Shown here: positions 31,470 through 38,919 of the stretch, in pieces
Position numbering within the stretch: the stretch's first letter is position 1
Layout of the letters: each line of letters opens with the position of its first letter
Source: Bacillota bacterium
GTDB taxonomy: Bacteria > Bacillota > Clostridia > Clostridiales > Clostridiaceae
Direction: 5' to 3'
Assembly: GCA_030706015.1 (NCBI GenBank)
Contig: JAUZPI010000003.1
Coordinates: forward strand, 1-64,000
DNA length: 64,000 nucleotides
Notes under the pieces: model-generated
What the model was told of the DNA's origin: nothing
Database searches by the model: none
What the model saw: the letters and a program-made list of their open reading frames with translations, nothing else
Translations under genes and position numbers: made by a program

Positions 31470-32753
31470 CTACATTCTTACGTTTACTGGTCCTATTGCA
31501 TTCTTTATATTCGATACTTCATATCCATCCAAGCCATACCATATAGCACTAAAGGTATGAGGGTCAATGTTAAATTCATCCTCAATTATTTCTCCATCCT
31601 TATTGGTAGCATAAGTTAATTCTTTAAGTTCCTCAATTGTATTTACACAATTCTCTGAGCATATAATTTTCTTAAACCTCTTAACTTTTTTAGTGTTTTG
31701 AAGTCTACTCCCAGGGAATTTCTTTGCACCCTTCATATTGAAACCTTGCTGCTTATAGTACTTAATTGTTTTAGGCTCTGCACTATCAGAGTAGATTAAT
31801 TCCTGAGTATTTTTAAATTCTGCTATTTCCACAGCAGTTTTATCATCTGTCATTTGATTTTTATAGTACTCCCAATAAATATAGAGAATTTTCTCTTCAT
31901 GATCTACCACCATACGAACTATTGCATTATATGAAGTCTCAAAACCAAAATCCATTCCTACTCTCATGATAGAGTTTTTTATTTTCTGTATGGCTTCAAG
32001 AACTTCGTGGTGTGGCCTAACTTCAAACTGTGGTAAAACTCTAACACCGTTAATACCAAATTGACCTTTTCGGGCTATTCTATAGAGGTCTACATCATAG
32101 GTTTTGAGTTCTTCCAGCTGCTCTATATAACTTTTAGGCAAAAATAAATTATCATCAGCAGTAGAGTGATGATAATAAGTGTTATTTTTAACTATTGTTC
32201 TATTCTTGTAAAGTTCTTGATCATCAAGTATAAATACATTTTTCTTCATGTCATTAAAAAAGTGCTTAAAGGACCAATTGCTTTTGCTTACCGGGTTGGT
32301 TGATAGCAACATATGCAAACTTAATGATGGATGCCTTAAACGTCCTAAAAGTTCTTTAAAACCTTCATATTTTACCTCGGAACATTCTTCAATCCATACA
32401 ATTGATACATTGTTAATTGATTTAAGCTTAGCAGGCTTATCCATGCCCTTGAATATTATCTTAGAGCCATTAGGAAACTTAACTTGCATAGGTGATGATG
32501 TGAATTTAATCCTATCATCCAATTCCATTTCAGTTACAATTTCTTCTAGGAGTGAAAAGCAGCTATCTCTTATAGTGTCATATACTTCCCTAACTACCAA
32601 GGCCGTTCTTTTTTCTGATAACAGTTTAAGAATAAGCTTTAAGGCTACATGGTAACTCTTAGATGAACCATAGCCGCCAACTAAGAAATAAAACTTGTAT
32701 TCCCAATTAAAGAGGAAATCTTCAAAGTGAGGATTGACTTCTTTTTCAATCAT
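31470..32753 (-). CDS. terL: Terminase large subunit
   Basis: A 427-aa packaging motor. ATPase Walker A GGYGSSKSYHVALK (residues 27-40), Walker B VSIVWIEECSEV (about 118-129), motif III LLSTNP. Nuclease domain: MRVGMDFGFETSYNAIVRMV (Asp), LIYSDSAEPKT and a C-terminal Asp in NIDPHTFSAIWYGLDG. Terminase_3-type; overlaps terS by 4 nt. Confidence 0.95.
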   Translation of the reverse strand: MIEKEVNPHFEDFLFNWEYKFYFLVGGYGSSKSYHVALKLILKLLSEKRTALVVREVYDTIRDSCFSLLEEIVTEMELDDRIKFTSSPMQVKFPNGSKIIFKGMDKPAKLKSINNVSIVWIEECSEVKYEGFKELLGRLRHPSLSLHMLLSTNPVSKSNWSFKHFFNDMKKNVFILDDQELYKNRTIVKNNTYYHHSTADDNLFLPKSYIEQLEELKTYDVDLYRIARKGQFGINGVRVLPQFEVRPHHEVLEAIQKIKNSIMRVGMDFGFETSYNAIVRMVVDHEEKILYIYWEYYKNQMTDDKTAVEIAEFKNTQELIYSDSAEPKTIKYYKQQGFNMKGAKKFPGSRLQNTKKVKRFKKIICSENCVNTIEELKELTYATNKDGEIIEDEFNIDPHTFSAIWYGLDGYEVSNIKNAIGPVNVRM

Positions 32754-33469
32754 TTTTCCTCACCCTTTCGCTTTATGACTATCTCGATTGGTTTATCATC
32801 ATCTGGATTCTTAGATACTTTTTCAATATCAACCTTAAGCTTTTCAATTCTAAGTTTCTGTTCCTCGGTTGCTAAATCCCAATTCTTGTGCAGAAGTTCA
32901 TCATAGTTCTTAATCATGCTTTGCAATGTTGCCATGGCTCTACTTTGAGCGTTAAGGAAGGTTGCTTGCCTATCCCATGCGAATTGAAATTCCCATTCTC
33001 TTTCCTCAGAAGAACTCTTGTCGCCCCATGAATCCTTTGTCTTTTTCAATTCCTTAATCATTTCACTCTTGGATTCAACAAGCATAATCCTTTGCGCCCT
33101 TATGATTGCAGCATACTGGATTGTGATGTTTTCCCACAGAATATCTAGTGGGTGTTTTTGCTCAATCTCCTGTATAATCCCTAAGGTTTCCTCCGGAAGA
33201 TACTTAGAAAAAAAACCATGAGTCTCAGCGTTCTTATTCTTTGCCGGTGCTCCATGACCTTCTGCATTCTTATTATTCAAGGGTGCACCTTTTTTCTTTT
33301 TGGGTGCACCCTTCTCTTTTTTATCCTTGGACCAGTTATAACGCTTAATCCATGACTTTATTGTATTTACACTTACTTCATATTTTTCTGCTAATTCTTT
33401 ATACTTCATACCTTTTAAGTAATCTCGTTTTGCCTGTTCTTTTACATCAGGTGCCCTTGCTTCATTCAT
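32750..33469 (-). CDS. terS: Terminase small subunit
   Basis: A 239-aa protein with N-terminal HTH (AKRDYLKGMKYKELAEKYEV, NTIKSWIKRYNWS), a basic linker with tandem KKKGAPLNNKNAEGHGAPAK repeats, and a helical oligomerisation part. Recognises the packaging site. ATG at 33469 with GAGGTGG upstream is preferred to a GTG three codons earlier. The GAP(x)NK-NAE(x)HG doublet is an internal duplication. Confidence 0.9.
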   Translation of the reverse strand: MNEARAPDVKEQAKRDYLKGMKYKELAEKYEVSVNTIKSWIKRYNWSKDKKEKGAPKKKKGAPLNNKNAEGHGAPAKNKNAETHGFFSKYLPEETLGIIQEIEQKHPLDILWENITIQYAAIIRAQRIMLVESKSEMIKELKKTKDSWGDKSSSEEREWEFQFAWDRQATFLNAQSRAMATLQSMIKNYDELLHKNWDLATEEQKLRIEKLKVDIEKVSKNPDDDKPIEIVIKRKGEEK

Positions 33470-33512
33470 TACCACCACCTCATTGCTAGTTGCTTTTGTT
33501 TGTTTTGGGTAT

Positions 33513-33542
33513 AAAAAAGAACTCTGTTAAGAGTTCTTTTTT
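33513..33542 (-). terminator. Perfect bidirectional terminator before terS
   Basis: AAAAAAGAACTC / GAGTTCTTTTTT with loop TGTTAA. It sits between the gene at 33541 and terS with no room for a promoter after it, so late transcription must read through. The phage therefore probably uses antitermination or leaky termination here. Confidence 0.9.
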
Positions 33543-33882
33543 ACTGATTGCTATATTTTGGTATTATATTATCTATTTCTGCAATTTTATTCCTCAGCTT
33601 ACTAATAGCTATTTTGTATTCATTCTTTTCATTCTCAATTTTGGAGGTTAAATCATTGTATTCTTCATGATATTTGTAGTATTCTTCGCTATATGATTCA
33701 TCGCTATGCTTTAACGCTCCATATAACTCTCTCTTAGCCCAAGTTTCTCCTATCTTCTGCCTTTTCGCAACTATTTCTTCTGCCTTTTTAGCCAATTCTT
33801 GTATACAATTTTCTTTAATATCTTTTAACGCTTTAACAATTTCTTTTGAGTAATTATTAGAAAACATTTGATTTGTATCCAT
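33541..33882 (-). CDS. Coiled-coil protein next to terminase, unknown
   Basis: A 113-aa, helical, Lys/Glu-rich protein (MDTNQMFSNNYSKEIVKALK ... KIAEIDNIIPKYSNQ). I chose ATG at 33882 with AAGGTGG upstream rather than 33909. It lies after the minigene array and before terS. No family recognised; a packaging or regulatory role would be a guess. Confidence 0.6.
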   Translation of the reverse strand: MDTNQMFSNNYSKEIVKALKDIKENCIQELAKKAEEIVAKRQKIGETWAKRELYGALKHSDESYSEEYYKYHEEYNDLTSKIENEKNEYKIAISKLRNKIAEIDNIIPKYSNQ

Positions 33883-33942
33883 TCTTTCATTCCACCTTCT
33901 ACCACACATTTCTACATTTGAAAGAAGGTTTCCTTCTTTTGT

Positions 33943-33976
33943 CGAATAAAAAAGAGCCTATCTAATGTAAGCCCTT
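33943..33976 (-). terminator. Weak terminator ending the minigene array
   Basis: On the minus strand AGGGCTT pairs with AGGCTCT (two wobbles) around an ~8-nt loop and runs into TTTTTTATT. Just after it is a perfect AAAGAAGG / CCTTCTTT hairpin (33921-33939). The array may thus form a short separate transcript. Confidence 0.5.
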
Positions 33977-33994
33977 TAAAACCAATATACTATT

Positions 33995-34015
33995 TTATAA
34001 CCATATTGGAACCAT
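33995..34015 (-). CDS. Minigene 9, MVPIWL
   Basis: ATG GTT CCA ATA TGG TTA TAA, with GGAGGG 7 nt upstream. Last intact unit of the array. Confidence 0.55.
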   Translation of the reverse strand: MVPIWL

Positions 34016-34030
34016 ATCTATCCCTCCAAC

Positions 34031-34051
34031 TTACCATAAAACAGGGTGCAT
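34031..34051 (-). CDS. Minigene 8, MHPVLW
   Basis: ATG CAC CCT GTT TTA TGG TAA, preceded by AAGGAAGTG that overlaps the stop of unit 7. Confidence 0.55.
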   Translation of the reverse strand: MHPVLW

Positions 34052-34063
34052 TTTAACACTTCC

Positions 34064-34090
34064 TTAATCTACTAGCCATATAGGTGCCAT
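34064..34090 (-). CDS. Minigene 7, MAPIWLVD
   Basis: ATG GCA CCT ATA TGG CTA GTA GAT TAA. The ribosome site AGGAAGTG overlaps the TAG of unit 6. Confidence 0.55.
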   Translation of the reverse strand: MAPIWLVD

Positions 34091-34102
34091 AATTTTCACT
34101 TC

Positions 34103-34126
34103 CTAACGATACCATAATGGAGTCAT
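34103..34126 (-). CDS. Minigene 6, MTPLWYR
   Basis: Seven codons and TAG. Its ribosome site GGGAGTG lies in the last codons of unit 5. Confidence 0.55.
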   Translation of the reverse strand: MTPLWYR

Positions 34127-34131
34127 ATTAT

Positions 34132-34152
34132 TCACTCCCATCCCACAGGCAT
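34132..34152 (-). CDS. Minigene 5, MPVGWE
   Basis: ATG CCT GTG GGA TGG GAG TGA with AAAGGAG upstream; the last codons also supply the next ribosome site. Confidence 0.55.
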   Translation of the reverse strand: MPVGWE

Positions 34153-34166
34153 ATCACCATCTCCTT

Positions 34167-34187
34167 TTATCCTAATAAAATAGGCAT
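34167..34187 (-). CDS. Minigene 4, MPILLG
   Basis: ATG CCT ATT TTA TTA GGA TAA, preceded by AAGGATGTG touching the stop of unit 3. Confidence 0.55.
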   Translation of the reverse strand: MPILLG

Positions 34188-34201
34188 GTTGTCACACATC
34201 C

Positions 34202-34222
34202 TTATAAAAGTATTACTGGCAA
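34202..34222 (-). CDS. Minigene 3, MPVILL (TTG start)
   Basis: TTG CCA GTA ATA CTT TTA TAA, preceded by AAGGAGTG overlapping the stop of unit 2. The only unit with a non-ATG start. Confidence 0.5.
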   Translation of the reverse strand: MPVILL

Positions 34223-34234
34223 CTTAAACACTCC

Positions 34235-34255
34235 TTATAAAACCAATATAGGCAT
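34235..34255 (-). CDS. Minigene 2, MPILVL
   Basis: ATG CCT ATA TTG GTT TTA TAA with AGGAGTG upstream. Its first 14 bases match the start of the plus-strand tiny gene at 8084 at 13 positions. Confidence 0.55.
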   Translation of the reverse strand: MPILVL

Positions 34256-34280
34256 CTCTACCACTCCTAATGATTGCAAA

Positions 34281-34316
34281 TTATTCGAATAATACTAAAC
34301 CCCATAAAATCGGCAT
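34281..34316 (-). CDS. Minigene 1, MPILWGLVLFE
   Basis: Eleven codons and TAA, the longest unit, preceded by AAAGGAGGG. The same frame stays open upstream into a possible CTG-initiated form, which lacks support. Confidence 0.55.
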   Translation of the reverse strand: MPILWGLVLFE

Positions 34317-34399
34317 ACTATCCCTCCTTTTTCTGTATAATTCTACAGCAAACAGGAAATTCCTTCTTTTATGACAATTGTTTGTTAATTAGTTTTCAA

Positions 34400-34531
34400 T
34401 TACTTCTTATTAGCATATATCTGCCTATTCGTTAGCCTTTTACGTGCTTTCTTAAATTCACATGCCTTTTGGTCTTTATCGCAAGATATACAGCACTTAT
34501 GACATTTATAGGCTAAAGTATCATCTTTCAT
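34400..34531 (-). CDS. Small Cys-rich zinc-binding-type protein
   Basis: A 43-aa protein starting MKDDTLAYKCHKCCISCDKD with Cys at CHKCC, SC and AC, enough to bind a metal, and a basic tail (KKARKRLTNRQIYANKK). Its ATG overlaps the TGA of the upstream gene (ATGA), and AGGAG precedes it. Likely a phage nucleic-acid-binding accessory protein; function unknown. Confidence 0.7.
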   Translation of the reverse strand: MKDDTLAYKCHKCCISCDKDQKACEFKKARKRLTNRQIYANKK

Positions 34532-34689
34532 CTCCTTCTAATTGCTCCCCTATGTCTTTTATAGCTATCATGCTTCATAAGGTTTTCAAAATCTTCAAAT
34601 GAGAGGTCTTTTTCTTTATCTCTCACCTTACTGTTAAGTTTGTTGTATTCATTCGGCTGCTGCTCTCTTAATATATCTCCTAGTTTCAT
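34528..34689 (-). CDS. Small conserved phage protein, unknown
   Basis: A 53-aa, highly charged protein (NEYNKLNSKVRDKEKDLSFE, then DFENLMKHDSYKRHRGAIRR). From memory, similar short proteins occur before terminase genes in low-GC Gram-positive phages. AGGTGA lies 6 nt before ATG. Translationally coupled to the Cys-rich gene. Confidence 0.7.
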   Translation of the reverse strand: MKLGDILREQQPNEYNKLNSKVRDKEKDLSFEDFENLMKHDSYKRHRGAIRRR

Positions 34690-34717
34690 TACCTCTCACC
34701 TACTTTGTGAACATAAA

Positions 34718-34732
34718 AAGGGCCCTTAGGCC
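34718..34732 (-). terminator. Terminator after the ChW gene
   Basis: GGGCC / GGCCC with loop CTTA, followed on the minus strand by CTTTTTATG. Closes the cargo gene at 34752-36194. Confidence 0.8.
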
Positions 34733-34751
34733 CTAATTTTAAAATTTTAAA

Positions 34752-36194
34752 CTATTTTTTACTTGCATTAATAATTACTGCTTCCATTCTTAAGCTTTGT
34801 CCAGTTGTTCCGGCTGTTTGTCCAGTATAAACTAGATTTTGCCATCCAATATCTTGTACATGGGCTTGATAAGATAAATTATAGTCACTTCTCACAACCC
34901 CGTTGTTATCTACAATTTTTATTTCTAACGCTTCCATTCTTAAGCTTTGTCCTGTTGTTCCTGCTACTTCACCATCTTTAACCCATGGAAGCCAGCCTAA
35001 ATTAGCAACATGTGCTCTATACATTATATGTAAATTATGATCATTATTATATGGTGCCTTAAATCTAATTCTTATAGCTTCCATTCTTAAACTTTGACCA
35101 GTCGTTCCTGCTACATTACCACTATCTACCCAATTTTGCCAACCGATGTTTTGAACATGTGCTTGATATTCTATAGCTGGTCCACTAAATGGAACATTTG
35201 TAACAACTACTGTTGAATTATATACATGTAAGTATAATATTAGCTCTTGAATAGTACCATCTATACCTATAGATTGTATCTTTAAAATATGATCTCCAAC
35301 AGTATAGTTATTTGCACTTAATGTAACATTATATCCTCCGTTATTTGTTGCAGTATACGCTGGATAATTTGCGGCAACATCTGCTCTTGCTATGCCAAAC
35401 TGTGTGTTATAAAACGCACCACCATCGATTGAGTATTTTACAGAACTGATTCCAGATTGATTTAACGCTATACCAGTTACCGGTACTGTATTAGTGAATA
35501 TAGTATTTAATACCGACGAATCAACAGTTAGTACTGGGTTTAATTTAGGTATATCATTTTGTGAAATCAATTTTCCATCTGTATCAATTGCATCTAATTC
35601 ATATAAATAATCGTCACCACTTGTCGGATTAACATGATTAATTTGGATATTATGCAAACCATTTGTATTGAATGTGTATTCGAATGAGATAGCCTCTATT
35701 TTTGTATTGAAAGCGTTACCTGGAAGTATTGTTGCTATCGTATTTAAAACAACTCCATCACCAACTATCTGTTCATTACAACCAGCTAGGCTAGGGTAAC
35801 TAGAATGTATTGGTTGAATTATTCTAATTTTTTTACCGTAAATGAAAAATTGTGTACTATTTCCGGTATAAGATCGAGTATATGTACCCTTGTACTCAGT
35901 AGTTGTATCACCGTTTACTAATTTATCATATTGCCCTGAATAATTGATGTTAGTATTAGAGAAATCATATCTGTTCCAACCTATTTCAGGCTCTTTGATT
36001 GTATCACCTACTTGAGCACTATTGGCTGATGTATTATTTAAATTGTGCGTTCCTACCAGTACATCATCATAGTGTACATCTGGATTCACTGTGTCTGCTT
36101 TTACTAAATCAGTTTTTCCAAAACCAATAAAAAACGACATAAGAGCAATGACAAATGCCATTACTAAACTAAACTTTTTTCTCATTCTTTTCAC
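34752..36194 (-). CDS. Secreted ChW-repeat protein (cargo)
   Basis: 480 aa. A signal peptide (KRMRKKFSLVMAFVIALMSF, cleavage near VKADTV) is followed by a beta-rich region (about 35-330) and three ChW repeats (about 345-390, 395-440, 445-480) built on AHVQNIGWQNWV...GTTGQSLRMEA. ChW (clostridial hydrophobic with conserved W) domains occur on secreted proteins of Clostridium acetobutylicum relatives and are thought to bind surfaces or wall. It has its own terminator, a strong AAGGAGTG ribosome site and over 300 bp of upstream DNA, so it can be expressed in the lysogen. A lysogenic-conversion role (adhesion, wall binding) is inferred. Confidence 0.88.
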   Translation of the reverse strand: MKRMRKKFSLVMAFVIALMSFFIGFGKTDLVKADTVNPDVHYDDVLVGTHNLNNTSANSAQVGDTIKEPEIGWNRYDFSNTNINYSGQYDKLVNGDTTTEYKGTYTRSYTGNSTQFFIYGKKIRIIQPIHSSYPSLAGCNEQIVGDGVVLNTIATILPGNAFNTKIEAISFEYTFNTNGLHNIQINHVNPTSGDDYLYELDAIDTDGKLISQNDIPKLNPVLTVDSSVLNTIFTNTVPVTGIALNQSGISSVKYSIDGGAFYNTQFGIARADVAANYPAYTATNNGGYNVTLSANNYTVGDHILKIQSIGIDGTIQELILYLHVYNSTVVVTNVPFSGPAIEYQAHVQNIGWQNWVDSGNVAGTTGQSLRMEAIRIRFKAPYNNDHNLHIMYRAHVANLGWLPWVKDGEVAGTTGQSLRMEALEIKIVDNNGVVRSDYNLSYQAHVQDIGWQNLVYTGQTAGTTGQSLRMEAVIINASKK

Positions 36195-36398
36195 TCCTTA
36201 AAAAATATTATCACTAGTAAAATAATACCATCCTTACTAATATACATCAATAATATAATTATGACACATAAATACATAATACTACACGCTAATTATTTTA
36301 CGATATTTTTCGTACAGTAAATTTAGTGAAACTTAAGATATTATTTAAGGAATTTAGTGAGAATATTGTCAATTACTTAGCTACCGAAATCATCGAAT

Positions 36399-36443
36399 TA
36401 AAAAAGCACCCAACCAAGACAAAACTTAGTTAAGTGCTTTTTA
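36399..36443 (-). terminator. Terminator downstream of the 78-aa gene
   Basis: AAAAAGCACCCAACCAAG / CTTAGTTAAGTGCTTTTT, a stem with small internal mismatches and loop ACAAAA, flanked by A and T runs; works in both directions. The rest of 36195-36560 holds the presumed ChW gene promoter region and an abutting 11-bp direct repeat ATTTTGCGTCA (36539-36560), but no gene. Confidence 0.8.
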
Positions 36444-36560
36444 ATGTAATCCCATGTGTACTTGACAATTAGTTGTATGTAGATGTTTGTTATTCTACAA
36501 TGTTTATTTTAGCATAAGAATTTACCTAAAAAACGTCGATTTTGCGTCAATTTTGCGTCA

Positions 36561-36797
36561 CTATTTTTGTTTCAAATTTGTTTTTATTTTTTCAGCTATT
36601 AGTTTAGGTTCTAATTTTTCATATATTTCCTTGTACTCTTTATGATTCTTAGTAATTCTTTCTCTTCTTTTTCCACTTACCTTTTTGGTTATATCGAATA
36701 TTCGTCCATCCCTAGCCTTAGCTGTTGTTCCAACTAAATCTTCTTTTTCGCTGTAATGAAAAGTTCCGTTTATATACTTGCAGTTAATTTTTACCAT
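36561..36797 (-). CDS. Small basic phage protein, unknown
   Basis: A 78-aa Lys-rich protein (MVKINCKYINGTFHYSEKED ... RDGRIFDITKKVSGKRRERI), beta N-terminus then a helical tail. AGGAGG precedes ATG. It lies after the late regulator gene and before the cargo gene. No family recognised. Confidence 0.6.
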   Translation of the reverse strand: MVKINCKYINGTFHYSEKEDLVGTTAKARDGRIFDITKKVSGKRRERITKNHKEYKEIYEKLEPKLIAEKIKTNLKQK

Positions 36798-36902
36798 TTC
36801 GCATTCCTCCTTTATTTCACTTATATATTAATTAAGGAATGTAAAATTATTAACATATTTATTTATTACAATATAAGCAATTGTTATTTGATTAATTCTA
36901 TA

Positions 36903-37433
36903 TCATCCTTTAATATCCAAGCACTTACATACTAAATTTACTATCTCTTTTTTCTTATTTCTTATAGTAGGCTCTGTTGAATTCAATTCCATAGCTAGGG
37001 TATAATTTGAAATTTTTCTTATGTTGCCATATTTCATCTTAACCAGCATTTGAGAATATTCATCTAACAGCTTAATAGTACATTCGATATCTGTTATTTC
37101 TCTTTTGGATTCTCTTATCCTGTACTCCAGCTTGGCCTTTTTCTTCCTAAGGAATATTGCTTCAAGTTCTAGGTTCTCTATCTGCCTTATTAGTTCTTTT
37201 TCTGCATAACTTGTCCCATCACTAGAGCTTTGTACCCTTTCCTCATATGTTATTGACCTGCTTTCTTCCTCCAAGGATACATTATTATGCTTAATATCAT
37301 CCTCAATACACTTTATTTGTTCCTCTAAGATTTTAACTTTATGCTCCATCTTATCTATATCTCTTAGCTGTCTATAGTATCTATACAGCCTACCTTCTGT
37401 TTTTCTGAATTGTTCATCACTTATTGGTATCAT
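36903..37433 (-). CDS. ArpU/sigma-like late transcription regulator
   Basis: 176 aa. A long central coiled coil (HKVKILEEQIKCIEDDIKHN; NLELEAIFLRKKKAKLEYRI) followed by a C-terminal sigma-70 region-4-like HTH (MLVKMKYGNIRKISNYTLAM ELNSTEPTIRNKKKEIV in part). This matches RinA/ArpU-type activators of phage late operons. ATG at 37433 with AAAGGGGTG is preferred over the longer ORF start. It is the last early gene, as usual for late activators. Confidence 0.75.
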   Translation of the reverse strand: MIPISDEQFRKTEGRLYRYYRQLRDIDKMEHKVKILEEQIKCIEDDIKHNNVSLEEESRSITYEERVQSSSDGTSYAEKELIRQIENLELEAIFLRKKKAKLEYRIRESKREITDIECTIKLLDEYSQMLVKMKYGNIRKISNYTLAMELNSTEPTIRNKKKEIVNLVCKCLDIKG

Positions 37434-37468
37434 TAGCAACACCCCTTTGCAATATATTATTCCACTTA

Positions 37469-38296
37469 TTAACCAGTTATCAAATTCATGGCTTTTCCTC
37501 TGTTTTCTTTCCTGGTTCCAGCCCATGATTTTCCTTCCTCTGACAATTCGATATTCTTCAGATATTCTCCAATAGCTTTTATTGTTGCAACATCGTTAAG
37601 TAATCCAGAAGCTCCACCAAGTATATTCTTTATCTCGTATAGACTAGGTAACTCTAATCTATCATTGTCAGTGGTTATTTCATCGGGTACTTCAAACCCA
37701 AACTCCTTAAATATCTCCCAAAGATTTTCGCACCATCTTTCTATTTGTGATTCTATTGTCTTGTCCAATCTCCTTGATATCTCCCATCCTATGTTTTTAG
37801 CTTTATGACTTAATTTAACGTTAGAATCTGCAATGATTCTATCCCTTAAATCCCTTTGCAACTTAGTTTCTTCATATCCTCTGTATAATAGACTTAGTAT
37901 GAAATCCACATCCATTTTAGAAGGATTTATACTTAATTTAGGTGATTTTATAACTCTCCATCCATTATCGTTTCTAGTAATTAAACCAACTTCCTTTGGT
38001 ACTTCTTCTTTCTTAATTACTCCCTTAGGGCAAGCTATATACATCCTATTGCAGCAATCTAAATATTTTTGAAATTTCTTATCAGCTAACCAAACTCCCC
38101 TGGTTAATTTAACTTCATATAGCCTTATATCCTTTGTTGAGTACCTATGAGGTGTCATTGCTATAACATCTGCTCGAGAACCATGCATATTAGGTATTTG
38201 AATTTCTGTAAAGGTTAGTAGTCCACTTTCTCTTAGGAAACAAGCCAAGTCCTCTTGGAGTTCTCTTTCATTTTTAAATTCATTAGTTTTTTTCAT
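37469..38296 (-). CDS. MmcB-like PD-(D/E)XK nuclease-fold protein
   Basis: 275 aa. Residues 35-70 contain MHGSRADVIAM and IRLYEVKLTRGVW, the D...ExK core of PD-(D/E)XK nucleases, and KFQKYLDCCNRMYIACPKGV, as in the MmcB DNA-repair family. The C-terminal half is helical without known domain. It may resolve or cut phage or host DNA; activity is inferred from the motif. Confidence 0.75.
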   Translation of the reverse strand: MKKTNEFKNERELQEDLACFLRESGLLTFTEIQIPNMHGSRADVIAMTPHRYSTKDIRLYEVKLTRGVWLADKKFQKYLDCCNRMYIACPKGVIKKEEVPKEVGLITRNDNGWRVIKSPKLSINPSKMDVDFILSLLYRGYEETKLQRDLRDRIIADSNVKLSHKAKNIGWEISRRLDKTIESQIERWCENLWEIFKEFGFEVPDEITTDNDRLELPSLYEIKNILGGASGLLNDVATIKAIGEYLKNIELSEEGKSWAGTRKENRGKAMNLITG

Positions 38297-38305
38297 CCTA
38301 TCCCC

Positions 38306-38587
38306 TCATTTCTTCTTTTTTTCATATAGTGCCTGTCTATTCTTAACACGCTTTTCATACTTGCATAGCTTCTCTTTTTTAAACTCCTTTAACGTAAGGT
38401 TAGTTTCCTCTGCCTTTATCACCTCAGGAGCCTTTTCTACTTTTGCAACCTTTCTATGATTTTTCTCATACCTTTGAATATAAACGCAGTGATCTAACAC
38501 TTGTACATTTCTTTCATGCTTTAAATTTCTCATTATACTTAGATACTCTTGAAAATTTGAAAACGGAATACCCTCTACAACTAGCAT
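38306..38587 (-). CDS. Small basic phage protein, unknown
   Basis: A 93-aa protein (MLVVEGIPFSNFQEYLSIMR) with a Lys-rich C-terminus (CKYEKRVKNRQALYEKKKK). ATG at 38587 with GAAGGTG is preferred to a GTG at 38596. It overlaps nothing downstream and lies in a run of small early genes. Confidence 0.6.
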   Translation of the reverse strand: MLVVEGIPFSNFQEYLSIMRNLKHERNVQVLDHCVYIQRYEKNHRKVAKVEKAPEVIKAEETNLTLKEFKKEKLCKYEKRVKNRQALYEKKKK

Positions 38588-38592
38588 GTTAA

Positions 38593-38919
38593 TCACCTTC
38601 CCCTTTCTCCCTGCTCTCCTTTATTCCAAATCATTCTTAAAAATTCATGAATATACTTCAATGTTTGATACTTTCTGTAGCAATAATCCTTTAATTCAGT
38701 TTTATTAATCTTATTACTCAAAGCTAATTTCCCAGCATTAGTCATAAGGCACGACCACCTATCTGCAAGACTTAAGGCATCTTTGCTTACTTGGAATGCA
38801 GTTAAATAATTCTCAGGTGTAATTTCCATAAACTTTTGCAGAATATCATAGAACTGGTCTGCATCCACTGGAAAACATTCATCTAATTCCGTATCTCTTT
38901 TGGTTATAGCTAATCCCAT
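38593..38919 (-). CDS. Phage protein, unknown (helical)
   Basis: A 108-aa, helical protein (LDECFPVDADQFYDILQKFM ... YLTAFQVSKDALSLADRWSC). No recognised domain. Starts directly at the stop of the upstream gene, so they are co-translated. Confidence 0.6.
   Translation of the reverse strand: MGLAITKRDTELDECFPVDADQFYDILQKFMEITPENYLTAFQVSKDALSLADRWSCLMTNAGKLALSNKINKTELKDYCYRKYQTLKYIHEFLRMIWNKGEQGERGR

Larger units (their letters stand above)
33995..34334 (-). repeat. Tandem minigene array: nine tiny ORFs each with its own Shine-Dalgarno site
   Basis: Reading the minus strand from 34334 to 33995 gives nine consecutive units of about 26-61 nt. Each has GGAGGG, GGAGTG, GGAAGTG or GGATGTG, 5-10 nt of spacer, a start (eight ATG, one TTG), 6-11 codons and a stop. 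Stops usually overlap or touch the next ribosome site. The peptides share M-(x)-P-[I/V/L]-[L/W]: MPILWGLVLFE, MPILVL, MPVILL, MPILLG, MPVGWE, MTPLWYR, MAPIWLVD, MHPVLW, MVPIWL. A decayed tenth unit (TATATTGGTTTTAA) follows. Codon and spacer sequences vary while ribosome site, start, Pro codon and stop are kept, as expected under selection for translation. The array lies between small early genes and terS. Function unknown. Confidence 0.8.

Noticed and set aside
33995..34334. Array read as a simple tandem DNA repeat or a frameshifted single gene
   Set aside because: Units vary in length and sequence but keep ribosome site, start, Pro codon and stop; stops occur in different frames, which does not fit one broken gene.
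34281..34352. CTG-initiated longer form of minigene 1
   Set aside because: CTG starts are rare and the downstream ATG has a much better ribosome site.
36539..36560. Abutting 11-bp direct repeat ATTTTGCGTCA as an attachment site or iteron
   Set aside because: Only two copies at the end of a gene, no partner elsewhere.
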